DNA of 64,000 bases from Solenopsis invicta (Eukaryota > Arthropoda > Insecta > Hymenoptera > Formicidae): assembly GCF_016802725.1 (NCBI RefSeq), contig NC_052679.1, positions 19,037,548 through 19,101,547 of the forward strand, in the 5' to 3' direction. The first letter of the stretch is position 1, and every line of letters starts with the position of its first letter. Below are positions 1 to 13,013 of this stretch, one piece after another. The position numbers and the translations under genes were made by a program. The notes under the pieces were generated by a model, which was not told where the DNA came from, made no database searches, and saw nothing but the letters and a program-made list of their open reading frames with translations.

Positions 1-65
1 TGTAGTTAACAATTGATTATGGTAACTAAATTACGCCATAATATATGAACAGATAATAGGCACGC

Positions 66-167
66 CCGCGCGCACGCACGCACGCACGCACACATAAACG
101 CGTTCCCGCACGTACACACACACGCACGCGTGTGTACGAACAAAAAAGAAGGGTGGGGGGGGCGAGA

Positions 168-199
<32 letters not shown>
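66..199. repeat. Microsatellite flank of the satellite array
   Basis: Simple-sequence DNA made of a CGCA/CACG-type tract (about 66-140) and a GA tract (about 164-199). It sits directly against the first satellite monomer and marks the left edge of the array visible here. There is no coding signal: open frames through it are just low-complexity Ser/Leu or Arg/Val runs. Confidence 0.85.
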
Positions 200-200
200 T

Positions 201-3200
201 GCGTGCATGATAATGAGTGTCATTTTTGAGCGAGCACTATTTTCGAGCGAGCGTTCTTTACCAGCGTCCGTGTTACATAATGATAAGCTATTTACGTGAA
301 CTGCTTCCTTTTTTTTGATGCTTTTTTCGCAAATATTTTTGCAAACGTATTGACCAACTTAACATTGCGCCGGCCATATTCCTGGCTATCTGGGCAATGT
401 GGTCGTCGCGAGTTGAGTTTGGCTCTGGCCTTGTGGTGAACGTAATCCCGGCTATCCGGGCAACACTGGATCCACGGGTTATCGATCGGTCTTCATATTT
501 TTGCAAATATATTTTACGTCCGTTGCTTCCGTGAACTGCTTCATTTTTTTTTCTCTGCATTCGTCGCGAATTATTTTTCTTATAAATTTATACACATATT
601 CTTAGATTACGTGCATGCCTGCGAGCGTCGTTTTTGAGCGAGCGTTATTTTCGAGCGAGCGTTCTTTACCAGCGTCCGTGTTACATAATGATAAGCTATT
701 TACGTGAACTGCTTCCTTTTTTTTAATGCTTTTTTCGCAAATATTTTTGCAAACGTATTGACCAACTTAACATTGCGCCGGCCATATTCCTGGCTATTTG
801 GGCAATGTGGTCGTCGCGAGTTGAGTTTGGCTCTGGCCTTGTGGTGAACGTAATCCCGGCTATCCGGGCAACACTGGATCCACGGGTTATCGATCGGTCT
901 TCATATTTTTGCAAATATATTTTTACGTCCGTTGCTTCCGTGAACTGCTTCTTTTTTTTTTACCTGCATTCGTCGCGAATTACTTTTCTTAGAAATTTAT
1001 ACACATATTCTTAGATTACGTGCATGCTTGCGAGCGTTATTTTTGAGCGAGCGTTATTTTCGAGCGAGCGTTCTTTACCAGCGTCCGTGTTACATAATGA
1101 TAAGCTATTTACGTGAACTGCTTCCTTTTTTTTGATGCTTTTTTCGCAAATATTTTTGCAAACGTATTGACCAACTTAACATTGCGCCGGCCATATTCCT
1201 GGCTATCTGGGCAATGTGGTCGTCGCGAGTTGAGTTTGGCTCTGGCCTTGTGGTGAACGTAATCCCGGCTATCCGGGCAACACTGGATCCACGGGTTATC
1301 GATCGGTCTTCATATTTTTGCAGATATATTTTTACGTCCGTTGCTTCCGTGAACTGCTTCTTTTTATTTTTACCTGCATTCGTCGCGAATTACTTTTCTT
1401 AGACATTTATACACATATTGTTCGATTATGTGCATGCTTGCGAGCGTTATTTTTGAACGAGCGTTATTTTCGAGCGTGCGTTCTTTACCCGCGTCCGTGT
1501 TACATAATGATAAGCTATTTACGTTAACTGCTTCTTTTTTTTTAATGCTTTTTTTGCGAATATTTTTGCAAAGGTACTGACTAACTTAACATCGCGCAGG
1601 CCATATTCCTGGCTATCTGGGCAATGTGGTCGTCGCGAGTTGAGTTTGGCTCTGGCCTTGTGGTGAACGTAATCCCGGCTATCCGGGCAACACTGGATCC
1701 ACGGGTTATCGATCGGTCTTCATATTTTTGCAAATATATTTTTACGTCCGTTGCTTCCGTGAACTGCTTCTTTTTTTTTACCTGCATTCGTCGCGAATTA
1801 CTTTTCTTAGAAATTTATACACATATTCTTAGATTACGTGCATGCTTGCGAGCGTTATTTTTGAGCGAGCGTTATTTTCGAGCGAGCGTTCTTTACCAGC
1901 GTCCGTGTTACATAATGATAAGCTATTTACGTGAACTGCTTCCTTTTTTTTAATGCTTTTTTCGCAAATATTTTTGCAAACGTATTGACCAACTTAACAT
2001 TGCGCCGGCCATATTCCTGGCTATCTGGGCAATGTGGTCGTCGCGAGTTGAGTTTGGCTCTGGCCTTGTGGTGAACGTAATCCCGGCTATCCGGGCAACA
2101 CTGGATCCACGGGTTATCGATCGGTCTTCATATTTTTGCAAATATATTTTTACGTCCGTTGCTTCCGTGAACTGCTTCTTTTTTTTTACCTGCATTCGTC
2201 GCGAATTACTTTTCTTAGAAATTTATACACATATTCTTAGATTACGTGCATGCTTGCGATCGTCGTTTTTGAGCGAGCGTTATTTTTGAGCGAGCGTTAT
2301 TTTTCAGCGAGCGTTATTTTCGAGCGTGCGTTCTTTACCCGCGTCCGTGTTACATAATGATAAGCTATTTACGTTAACTGCTTCTTTTTTTTTTAATGCT
2401 TTTTTTGCCAATATTTTTGCAAAGGTACTGACTAACTTAACATCGCGCAGGCCATAATCCCGGCTGTCCGGGCAACAAGGTCGCCGCGACTTGAGTTTGG
2501 CTCTGGCCTCGTGGTGAACGTAATCCCGGCTATCCGGGTAACACTGGATCCACAGGGTTATCCATGGGTCTTCATATTTTTGCAAATATATTTTTACGTC
2601 CGTTGCATCCGTGAACTGCTTCATTTTTTTTTCTCTGCATTCGTCGCGAATTATTTTTCTTATAAATTTATACACATATTCTTAGATTACGTGCATGCCT
2701 GCGAACGTCGTTTTTGAGCGAGCGTTATTTTTGAGCGAGCGTTCTTTACCAGCGTCCGTGTTACATAATGATAAGCTATTTACGTGAACTGCTTCCTTTT
2801 TTTTGATGCTTTTTTCGCAAATATTTTTGCAAACGTATTGACCAACTTAACATTGCGCCGGCCATATTCCTGGCTATCTGGGCAATGTGGTCGTCGCGAG
2901 TTGAGTTTGGCTCTGGCCTTGTGGTGAACGTAATCCCGGCTATCCGGGCAACACTGGATCCACGGGTTATCGATCGGTCTTCATATTTTTGCAAATATAT
3001 TTTTACGTCCGTTGCTTCCGTGAACTGCTTCTTTTTTTTTACCTGCATTCGTCGCGAATTACTTTTCTTAGAAATTTATACACATATTCTTAGATTACGT
3101 GCATGCTTGCGATCGTCGTTTTTGAGCGAGCGTTATTTTTGAGCGAGCGTTATTTTTGAGCGAGCGTTATTTTCGAGCGAGCGTTCTTTACCAGCGTCCG

Positions 3201-6200
3201 TGTTACATAATGATAAGCTATTTACGTGAACTGCTTCCTTTTTTTTGATGCTTTTTTCGCAAATATTTTTGCAAACGTATTGACCAACTTAACATTGCGC
3301 CGGCCATATTCCTGGCTATCTGGGCAATGTGGTCGTCGCGAGTTGAGTTTGGCTCTGGCCTTGTGGTGAACGTAATCCCGGCTATCCGGGCAACACTGGA
3401 TCCACGGGTTATCGATCGGTCTTCATATTTTTGCAAATATATTTTTACGTCCGTTGCTTCCGTGAACTGCTTCTTTTTTTTTACCTGCATTCGTCGCGAA
3501 TTACTTTTCTTAGAAATTTATAGACATATTCTTAGATTACGTGCATGCTTGCGAGCGTTATTTTTGAGCGAGCGTTATTTTCGAGCGAGCGTTCTTTACC
3601 AGCGTCCGTGTTACATAATGATAAGCTATTTACGTGAACTGCTTCCTTTTTTTTGATGCTTTTTTCGCAAATATTTTTGCAAACGTATTGACCAACTTAA
3701 CATTGCGCCGGCCATATTCCTGGCTATCTGGGCAATGTGGTCGTCGCGAGTTGAGTTTGGCTCTGGCCTTGTGGTGAACGTAATCCCGGCTATCCGGGCA
3801 ACACTGGATCCACGGGTTATCGATCGGTCTTCATATTTTTGCAGATATATTTTTACGTCCGTTGCTTCCGTGAACTGCTTCTTTTTTTTTACCTGCATTC
3901 GTCGCGAATTACTTTTCTTAGAAATTTATACACATATTCTTAGATTACGTGCATGCTTGCGATCGTCGTTTTTGAGCGAGCGTTATTTTTGAGCGAGCGT
4001 TATTTTTCAGCGAGCGTTATTTTCGAGCGTGCGTTCTTTACCAGCGTCCGTGTTACATAATGATAAGCTATTTACGTTAACTGCTTCTTTTTTTTTTAAT
4101 GCTTTTTTTGCCAATATTTTTGCAAAGGTACTGACTAACTTAACATCGCGCAGGCCATAATCCCGGCTGTCCGGGCAACAAGGTCGCCGCGACTTGAGTT
4201 TGGCTCTGGCCTCGTGGTGAACGTAATCCCGGCTATCCGGGTAACACTGGATCCACAGGGTTATCCATGGGTCTTCATATTTTTGCAAATATATTTTTAC
4301 GTCCGTTGCATCCGTGAACTGCTTCATTTTTTTTTCTCTGCATTCGTCGCGAATTATTTTTCTTATAAATTTATACACATATTCTTACATTACGTGCATG
4401 CCTGCGAACGTCGTTTTTGAGCGAGCGTTATTTTCGAGCGAGCGTTCTTTTCGAGCGTCCGTTTTACATAATGATAAGCTATTTACGTGAACTGCTTCCT
4501 TTTTTTTGATGCTTTTTTCGCAAATATTTTTGCAAACGTATTGACCAACTTAACATTGCGCCGGCCATTTTCCTGGCTATCTGGGCAATGTGGTCGTCGC
4601 GAGTTGAGTTTGGCTCTGGCCTTGTGGTGAACGTAATCCCGGCTATCCGGGCAACACTGGATCCACGGGTTATCGATCGGTCTTCATATTTTTGCAAATA
4701 TATTTTTACGTCCGTTGCTTCCGTGAACTGCTTCTTTTTTTTACCTGCATTCGTCGCGAATTACTTTTCTTAGAAATTTATACACATATTCTTAGATTAC
4801 GTGCATGCTTGCGATCGTCGTTTTTGAGCGAGCGTTATTTTTGAGCGAGCGTTATTTTTGAGCGAGCGTTATTTTCGAGCGAGCGTTCTTTACCAGCGTC
4901 CGTGTTACATAATGATAAGCTATTTACGTGAACTGCTTCCTTTTTTTTGATGCTTTTTTCGCAAATATTTTTGCAAACGTATTGACCAACTTAACATTGC
5001 GCCGGCCATATTCCTGGCTATCTGGGCAATGTGGTCGTCGCGAGTTGAGTTTGGCTCTGGCCTTGTGGTGAACGTAATCCCGGCTATCCGGGCAACACTG
5101 GATCCACGGGTTATCGATCGGTCTTCATATTTTTGCAAATATATTTTTACGTCCTTTGCTTCCGTGAACTGCTTCTTTTTTTTTTACCTGCATTCGTCGC
5201 GAATTACTTTTCTTAGACATTTATACACATATTCTTAGATTACGTGCATGCTTGCGACCGTTATTTTTGAGCGAGCGTTATTTTCGAGCGAGCGTTCTTT
5301 ACCAGCGTCCGTGTTACATAATGATAAGCTATTTACGTGAACTGCTTCCTTTTTTTTAATGCTTTTTTCACAAATATTTTTGCAAACGTATTGACCAACT
5401 TAACATTGCGCCGGCCATATTCCTGGCTATCTGGGCAATGTGGTCGTTGCGAGTTGAGTTTGGCTCTGGCCTTGTGGTGAACGTAATCCCGGCTATCCGG
5501 GCAACACTGGATCCACGGGTTATCGATCGGTCTTCATATTTTTGCAAATATATTTTTACGTCCGTTGCTTCCGTGAACTGCTTCTTTTTTTTTTACCTGC
5601 ATTCGTCGCGAATTACTTTTCTTAGAAATTTATACACATATTCTTAGATTACGTGCATGCTTGCGAGCGTTATTTTTGAGCGAGCGTTATTTTCGAGCGA
5701 GCGTTCTTTACCAGCGTCCGTGTTACATAATGATAAGCTATTTACGTGAACTGCTTCCTTTTTTTTGATGCTTTTTTCGCAAATATTTTTGCAAACGTAT
5801 TGACCAACTTAACATTGCGCCGGCCATATTCCTGGCTATCTGGGCAATGTGGTCGTCGCGAGTTGAGTTTGGCTCTGGCCTTGTGGTGAACGTAATCCCG
5901 GCTATCCGGGCAACACTGGATCCACGGGTTATCGATCGGTCTTCATATTTTTGCAAATATATTTTTACGTCCGTTGCTTCCGTGAACTGCTTCTTTTTTT
6001 TTTACCTGCATTCGTCGCGAATTACTTTTCTTAGAAATTTATACACATATTCTTAGATTACGTGCATGCTTGCGAGCGTTATTTTTGAGCGAGCGTTATT
6101 TTCGAGCGAGCGTTCTTTACCAGCGTCCGTGTTACATAATGATAAGCTATTTACGTGAACTGCTTCCTTTTTTTTGATGCTTTTTTCGCAAATATTTTTG

Positions 6201-7544
6201 CAAACGTATTGACCAACTTAACATTGCGCCGGCCATATTCCTGGCTATCTGGGCAATGTGGTCGTCGCGAGTTGAGTTTGGCTCTGGCCTTGTGGTGAAC
6301 GTAATCCCGGCTATCCGGGCAACACTGGATCCACGGGTTATCGATCGGTCTTCATATTTTTGCACATATATTTTTACGTCCGTTGCTTCCGTGAACTGCT
6401 TCTTTTTTTTTTACCTGCATTCGTCGCGAATTACTTTTCTTAGAAATTTATACTCATATTCTCAGATTACGTGCATGCTTGCGAGCGTTATTTTTGAGCG
6501 AGCGTTATTTTCGAGCGAGCGTTCTTTACCAGCGTCCGTGTTACATAATGATAAGCTATTTACGTGAACTGCTTCCTTTTTTTTGATGCTTTTTTCGCAA
6601 ATATTTTTGCAAACGTATTGACCAACTTAACATTGCGCCGGCCATATTCCTGGCTATCTGGGCAATGTGGTCGTCGCGAGTTGAGTTTGGCTCTGGCCTT
6701 GTGGTGAACGTAATCCCGGCTATCCGGGCAACACTGGATCCACGGGTTATCGATCGGTCTTCATATTTTTGCAAATATATTTTTACGTCCGTTGCTTCCG
6801 TGAACTGCTTCTTTTTTTTTACCTGCATTCGTCGCGAATTACTTTTCTTAGAAATTTATACACATATTCTTAGATTACGTGCATGCTTGCGAGCGTTATT
6901 TTTGAGCGAGCGTTATTTTCGAGCGAGCGTTCTTTACCAGCGTCCGTGTTACATAATGATAAGCTATTTACGTGAACTGCTTCCTTTTTTTTGATGCTTT
7001 TTTCGCAAATATTTTTGCAAACGTATTGACCAACTTAACATTGCGCCGGCCATATTCCTGGCTATCTGGGCAATGTGGTCGTCGCGAGTTGAGTTTGGCT
7101 CTGGCCTTGTGGTGAACGTAATCCCGGCTATCCGGGCAACACTGGATCCACGGGTTATCGATCGGTCTTCATATTTTTGCAAATATATTTTTACGTCCGT
7201 TGCTTCCGTGAACTGCTTCTTTTTTTTTTACCTGCATTCGTCGCGAATTACTTTTCTTAGACATTTATACACATATTCTTAGATTACGTGCATGCTTGCG
7301 AGCGTTATTTTTGAGCGAGCGTTATTTTCGAGCGAGCGTTCTTTACCAGCGTCCGTGTTACATAATGATAAGCTATTTACGTGAACTGCTTCCTTTTTTT
7401 TGATGCTTTTTTCGCAAATATTTTTGCAAACGTATTGACCAACTTAACATTGCGCCGGCCATATTCCTGGCTATCTGGGCAATGTGGTCGTCGCGAGTTG
7501 AGTTTGGCTCTGGCCTTGTGGTGAACGTAATCCCGGCTATCCGG
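201..7544. repeat. Satellite array, block 1 (about 409-bp monomer)
   Basis: About 18 head-to-tail monomers. Using the GGATCCAC landmark, successive copies fall near 469, 878, 1287, 1697, 2105, 2551, 2958, 3400, 3808, 4247, 4659, 5101, 5510, 5919, 6328, 6738 and 7146. Spacing is therefore about 409 bp, with some copies near 440 bp. Most are type A (CGGGTTATCGATCGG after the BamHI-like site). Copies near 2300-2700 and 4010-4420 are type B (CACAGGGTTATCCATGGG). Each monomer contains the short inverted repeats CCCGGctatCCGGG and GCAAAtattTTTGC, poly-T runs, and a 17-bp minisatellite. Copies differ by few substitutions, so the array looks young or actively homogenised. It ends abruptly in mid-monomer after CCCGGCTATCCGG. 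Open frames recur on both strands but are a by-product of copying, not genes. Confidence 0.97.
2262..2334. repeat. Example of the 17-bp minisatellite inside a monomer
   Basis: The motif GAGCGAGCGTTATTTTT (17 bp) is repeated here in tandem with small variants (CAGCGAGCG, CGAGCGTGCG). Most type A monomers carry about two copies; copies preceding a type B monomer usually carry about four. The difference of about 34 bp explains the 409 versus about 440-bp monomer classes. Confidence 0.85.
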
Positions 7545-10410
7545 AGCGCTTAAGGAAACACATCGGATCTATAAGGAAGCTATAAATATCCCGATGAGAA
7601 CTTAGAACGGCCAGATACCGACACACGTTATCAAAAGGTTACTTTCATATATTTTGCATTAATAATAATATTTTACTACGTGCACGTGTGTGACTTCCCT
7701 AAATTATCACAATAGGACGAGTTTTCATTTTTTTTTACACTGGGTCATTCGTCAAGTCGATATTGACTTTTCTTTAGGAAATTTATACTCATTATTCTCA
7801 GATACGTGACTTTCTTGCTGTGTCACGAAGTAATTGTTTGAAGCCGTACCACTATCACTTTACCTTGCCTTTCGATGGCGAGCCTGTTTCTTTTTCACCA
7901 GCGTCGTCCTCGCCCCCTATGGCACCCAGCCACTAACATCGTGTTACACCACTATTATGATAAGCTATTTACGTAAATACTCGCTTTCCTTTTTTTTGAT
8001 GCTTTTTGTTCGCATAATATTTGCGACAACTTAATGACCAACATTTAACACCACACTCGACGCCGCGCAAAATTCTTCCATGGCTTATAACTGTTAGTTG
8101 AGCCCAAAATTTAGGTTCAAATCAATTTTGCGTCTCAAAGAGTTGTAGTATGATTAATAAAGCACTCTCGGCCTTGTGTAGTTAACATGGTGAATACCCG
8201 AGCTTTATACTGGGCAACACTGGAAACATAACGTGTTGTTATATCGATTTCGGTCTTCATTTATTTTATTATAAGTCGACTCTCATAAAATATTTTTTAA
8301 CGTCCGTGCTTCACTACGTAACAACTAGCTATTCTTTTTTTACGCTGCCAATTATACTGTTATAGCCAAGGTCGTCGTGACCACTACTCTTCAATTAGTA
8401 AAATTTCTCACACACACACTAAAATTTATCTATGAGATTATATGAGTGGCAATAGAGCACTATATGCGAAGCGTATCCTATTTATGCAGAGCTCGAGCCG
8501 CATCTATGGTCTTCCTGATCAGACAGGTCAGATCAAGGATGTCTTTCACCACGGATCCGTAGTTACATAATTGATTAAGCTATCAAGCGTGAGACTGCTT
8601 GGCTTTTATTTTGAATGCTTTTTTGCGGCGGACAATATTTTTGCAAACATACGTTGACCCACACTTAACATTGCGCCGGCCAATTCCCTGAGCTATCTGC
8701 GCAAAGGCAAATGTGGTTCGTCGCCGAGTTGAAGTGTTGGCCTCTGGCCTTGTGCTGAAAATACTTAATCCCGCTATCCGAAATTATTGAGCTATTATCA
8801 CTGGATCCAGAGCGAAGTGCGTTATACATTAAAGCATCCCGCGAATCTCATATTTTTGCAAATATAATTTTTTACTCCGTGTTTGCCTTCCGTTGCAATC
8901 CCACTTTGCGTGTCACATTTTTTTTTACCTGACATATTCGTCTGGCGTATTCCAAGGAATTTTACTTTTCTTTACAAAATTTCTATACTTACTAATAAGC
9001 TTCCAAATCTAGAAGTCGAGCATGCTTCACGTCTCGATCGAGCTCAGGTTGCAAATTTTTCTTGAGAGTGCCTTTCATTATACGATTGATTTTCAAGTAT
9101 AAATAAAAGACTTGAAGCGTTCTTTTACGGCAGCCGCTGAACACTATAAGCTGTGATAATTATGGCAACTTTATCAAAATGATTTTAACCCCGCTAGTTA
9201 TGTAACTTATGAAACTGCATTCTCTATTGTGTTATGCTTTCTTTTAAATTCGCACAATTTATTATATCTTGAGAGAGCAAGTCATATTGACTCAAGCTTT
9301 AACTATCGCGTGCTCAGGCATCATATTTCTCATAACTCGCAATGATCGTTCGCAACTACTATGAAACGTGCTTTACATCTTCGATCGAGAGTTGGAGTTT
9401 GATGCTTACTGGCTTTCTCTAAATAATTACCCGTGTAGCAAACCAATTCCGCGGTCGGTATGCTCGAAATGGATCAACACTTAAGATCTCATCTAGGTTA
9501 TCGACGGTACGTATCCAAGTATGTGATTCGTGCAGTATTTATTATTATTACCGTCCGTTGAGATCTTCCGTGAAGTGAACAACTGCTTTCTTTGTTTATT
9601 CTTAAATTCTTTCACGATCTGCCATCTCCGTTCGAACACGAATTACTTTTCTTTAGAATTTTTATTACACATTTTATTAGCTTGTTAGTATAGTTAGCAC
9701 ACAGCCATGCATTCCTGCGACTCTTCGTCAGATTTACATTCTGATTTTCCGAACGAGCGGGAGTATTATTATTATTTATCTTAATCCAAGCTGTTAGCCA
9801 ATTTCGTATTTCATAATCTGAGTGTCTCCGTGCTGCTCTTTACCCGCGTCTCATGTCCTTGGATGACAAGTCATAATGATAAGTATTTTACTGTTTTGAG
9901 AACTGCATTACACTGTTTCTTATTCTTATTTCAAATCATTCCGTCTGCTATTTGACCTATTATTTTGTTGCAATATGTTAATGGACTTGAGCAGACATTT
10001 GAACTTTACATCGTCGCAGGCCATAATCCCGGCTCGTCGCGATGATCTTATAACAAAAAGTAGTAGCGCGCGACTTGAGTATTTTTGCTTTCTTTTGAAG
10101 CCTTCGCTGTAAGATATTTAATGAGCGTATACCCCCGAATTTCTTATCCTGCGTTCACCTTTTACCTGGCTTAACATGGAATTTCTCACTAGTTTATATC
10201 CCTTTGGGGGTACTTAATATTTTTAGTCATAAAGATAAAATTTTAATTTACTTCTCCGTCCCCTATCTGAGAACTTTCCTCCACTACCTTTTATGCGGAT
10301 CGTGCTAATCCTGGCCTTCATTTTTTTTTCTCTGTCTATTCGTCGGGCGACAGATAATATATTTACATTCGTAATAGAATTATAAATTTAACCTATTCTA
10401 GTAGAATTAG
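7545..10410. other. Insertion-riddled satellite-like stretch (probable assembly artefact)
   Basis: The satellite order can still be followed: TTTTTTTTTACCTG-like, GATAAGCTATTTACG, GATGCTTTTT, ATTGCGCCGGCC, CTGGATCCA, then a type-B-like TTTTTTTTCTCTG near 10330. The matching words are separated by random-looking extra bases, so the monomer is stretched to about 600 bp. Differences are mainly insertions rather than substitutions, while homopolymers and word order survive. That is the profile of an uncorrected single-molecule read used to bridge a repeat, rather than ordinary decay. No gene is present. Confidence 0.75.
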
Positions 10411-12913
10411 CGAGTAACGCAGTTGTGGCCTGACGTAGAAATTGCGGCGGAGTCTCTTGTCTTAGAATTGAATACTATTCATTAATTTTAGTATAATTAA
10501 TTAAAAATACATATTATTATTAAGAAAAAATAAATAGGTATTTCTTCGTTCTAAAAGAAAAACCTCAATAACTTTTTCTACCCAAGTTTCTTAATTGTCT
10601 TTCACGCACGTGAAATCAATTACTGTACCATAGTATTCTTGCTAAGAAATTTTTGTCCTAAAGCTTACTTCGGCATTGTTAAGAAATGTGATTTATAGAG
10701 ATTGTGATTTTAGTTCGGTTATAGTTTATTTGACTCGCCGTGTAGTTCCCATAAAAATTCCAAGTAAGCAAATCAACGCAAAGAGATGATAAGCTAAAAA
10801 ATACCAAAAATTCACAATCCGCAATAGTCTTGTCATTTTTATCCACAATATGCCCCTACCGGTTATTTTCATGTTAGATTTACTTTTGTAGCATTTTTTA
10901 AATTTGTATAAAAATTTTGTTTTAGAACTTTTTTCCGGGACAGAGTGATTCTCATGCAAAATGTTTGAATAAACCAATCTGTTTATTTCTGTTAGTTCTT
11001 TCGTACGTAATCGCAAACTTAAGCTCAATACCATGACACACTCCAAATAGTGTTCAAAAGAATTAGCAATAATAGTAGTCTCTACTGTTGTTCTATATTC
11101 GTGATTTTTAAGTCCCTTCGGTTTTGTCTATTTTATTTTTTAGAAATAGGTACTACCATAATAATTAATTTTTATGACTTTTACCCCCTTACCTTTGGCG
11201 ATTTCTCAGTGACAAAGTCTTCGATTAAAGTGGCAAAACGATTCCGAAACAATGATTGGCATTTGCAGGCGGATAATTAAGACCGAAACCACCTTAAATT
11301 TCTTTATGTTTCTTCAACAGCCCGGGCAAAACCCTGAACTGGCTCGTGAGCCATCTGGCCAAACCACGATTTTCTTTCGCGTGCCCCCGCTTTCTGCTCC
11401 CTGCCCCTTCTGTTAACGACAGAAGGTGACGAGCCATAGGTCCTGCACCTCGTCGCATGGTTCGGTCCAGGGAGCTCGAACGCCTTTCAACCATCCTTCG
11501 ACAATTTTTAATAGAGCAATCGCGGCTTGAGTCTCTTTTATTATCCGTGGCGGAACATCTTAAGACCATATGCAAAGCGATATCGATGCCTGCGAGGAAT
11601 TTTGCATAAGTTAGCTGGAGAGACGCAAGCTTTCTATCCCCGATCGTGCTCGGGGCGGGACCTGCAAAAGGAATGTTCTCAAAAAGGCTGTGCGAGCCAC
11701 GACCCATCATAAAATATGACAGAAAAATCGAAGGTGCGAGAAGAACCCGGTGGGGCGCTTCCCTAATTTCGACAAAGGCTTTTCAACACCGTTGAAATAA
11801 GAACGCCATTATAATTTCCTCGCAAATGATTCTGCAAACACACACACTCCCATTATCGTTTTCAAAGTATTAATTATCTAACTGCTCTGCTTAGTAACAT
11901 ATGGTTATGATAAACATTAATTTGCTACAAAATATTTTCTAGATTTCTCCATCACAACTATAAAATAGAACAACAGTTTTCTTTCACTCAACTTCCATGA
12001 AAACATTTTTAAAATACTCATTGTAGATTTCATTTTTAATATCTAAACGCAACTCAATAAAACTAGCAATTAACACAAGAAAACACGGTTATCAAAGTTC
12101 TCTACGATTAAAATTCAATATAAAAGGCACACTTCTTACCTACTCAAATATGGACTCATTTAGGTTTAAAATTTACAAATATAAATAAATAACCGACAAT
12201 AGAACACCATCAAGGATTTTAAATTTTACTTCTAACAAGAATCACATACAGCGCTCCAGAGTGTCAGAATCTGGCTGATTTTCGACTCCTATCCCTAAAA
12301 ACAACATCTTGCACTTTATGGTCCAGACCTCTAGCCAAAACAATAAAAACCTTCTCTGTCTTGCTGCCAGAGCCGCGCGCGCCAACTGCAACGGCACAGT
12401 GCCGCGATAAAGAATCTAAACTTTTCGGCGCAAGAACTGCACACGAAAATGCCTCGTGTGAGAGGGCGTTCACAAGCATCCAGAAGAAAGAACCAAAGAC
12501 AAGTGAAAGTAAATCAAAAAGGCACTTTTGACGTAAAGATTAATACCAGTGTATATAGTTTGGTGGGTTTGTAAAATTATAATTCCAGAATTGAAGTTTC
12601 GGAATCGCCCGGAAACTAAACATCAAAAAAAGATAGAACTTCAAATCGCGGCGGGTCCACTGTTCGGCCAATCAAACATTTAACGAATTGATACTGACAG
12701 GTTTATGAGGTCGAAAAGTATCCAATAATTGAATTGTATTGTTTAAACGGATTGTTTAGGAAATTTCTGTATAGGAATATTAAGTGCTTTAATCGATCCT
12801 AAATCGGTCTGTAAAACAGAGGTTCTTGCTTTTTGAACACTAAAAGTCAACTCACCGATATTTAAATTTCGATGATTTACTCACATTTCTGTGGTCTTCT
12901 TTCAAAGTATTCT
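10411..12913. other. Unique AT-rich interlude inside the satellite region
   Basis: Non-satellite DNA. At 11294-11710 there is a GC-richer island that is open on the - strand (138 codons) and also partly open on the + strand, with a Leu/Arg/Glu-rich stretch around 11455-11610. At 12449-12574 a short + strand frame starts MPRVRGRSQASRRKNQRQVK and ends after 41 residues. Around 10726-11046 the - strand encodes a Lys-rich stretch followed by a hydrophobic segment (WYFLAYHLFALICLLGIFMG). None matches a family I recognise, and no convincing splice structure joins them. They may be decayed mobile-element or gene fragments. The sequence runs straight into the N gap. Confidence 0.5.
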
Positions 12914-13013
12914 NNNNNNNNNNNNNNNNNNNNNNNNNNNNNNNNNNNNNNNNNNNNNNNNNNNNNNNNNNNNNNNNNNNNNNNNNNNNNNNNNNNNNNN
13001 NNNNNNNNNNNNN
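12914..13013. other. Assembly gap (100 N)
   Basis: Exactly 100 N characters, the conventional size for a gap of unknown length. The left side is unique DNA; the right side begins inside a type A monomer at ATTTTTGCAAACG. True distance and continuity across it are unknown. Confidence 1.

Noticed and set aside
26..223. Open frame through the left microsatellite
   Set aside because: Pure low-complexity translation of GA and CGCA tracts.
400..500. CENP-B-box-like motif in the satellite
   Set aside because: No match to the essential core of the mammalian CENP-B box was seen; a centromere role cannot be argued from a motif.
7834..9065. Open frames in the insertion-rich block
   Set aside because: The block is corrupted satellite and probably an assembly artefact, so frames in it have no meaning.
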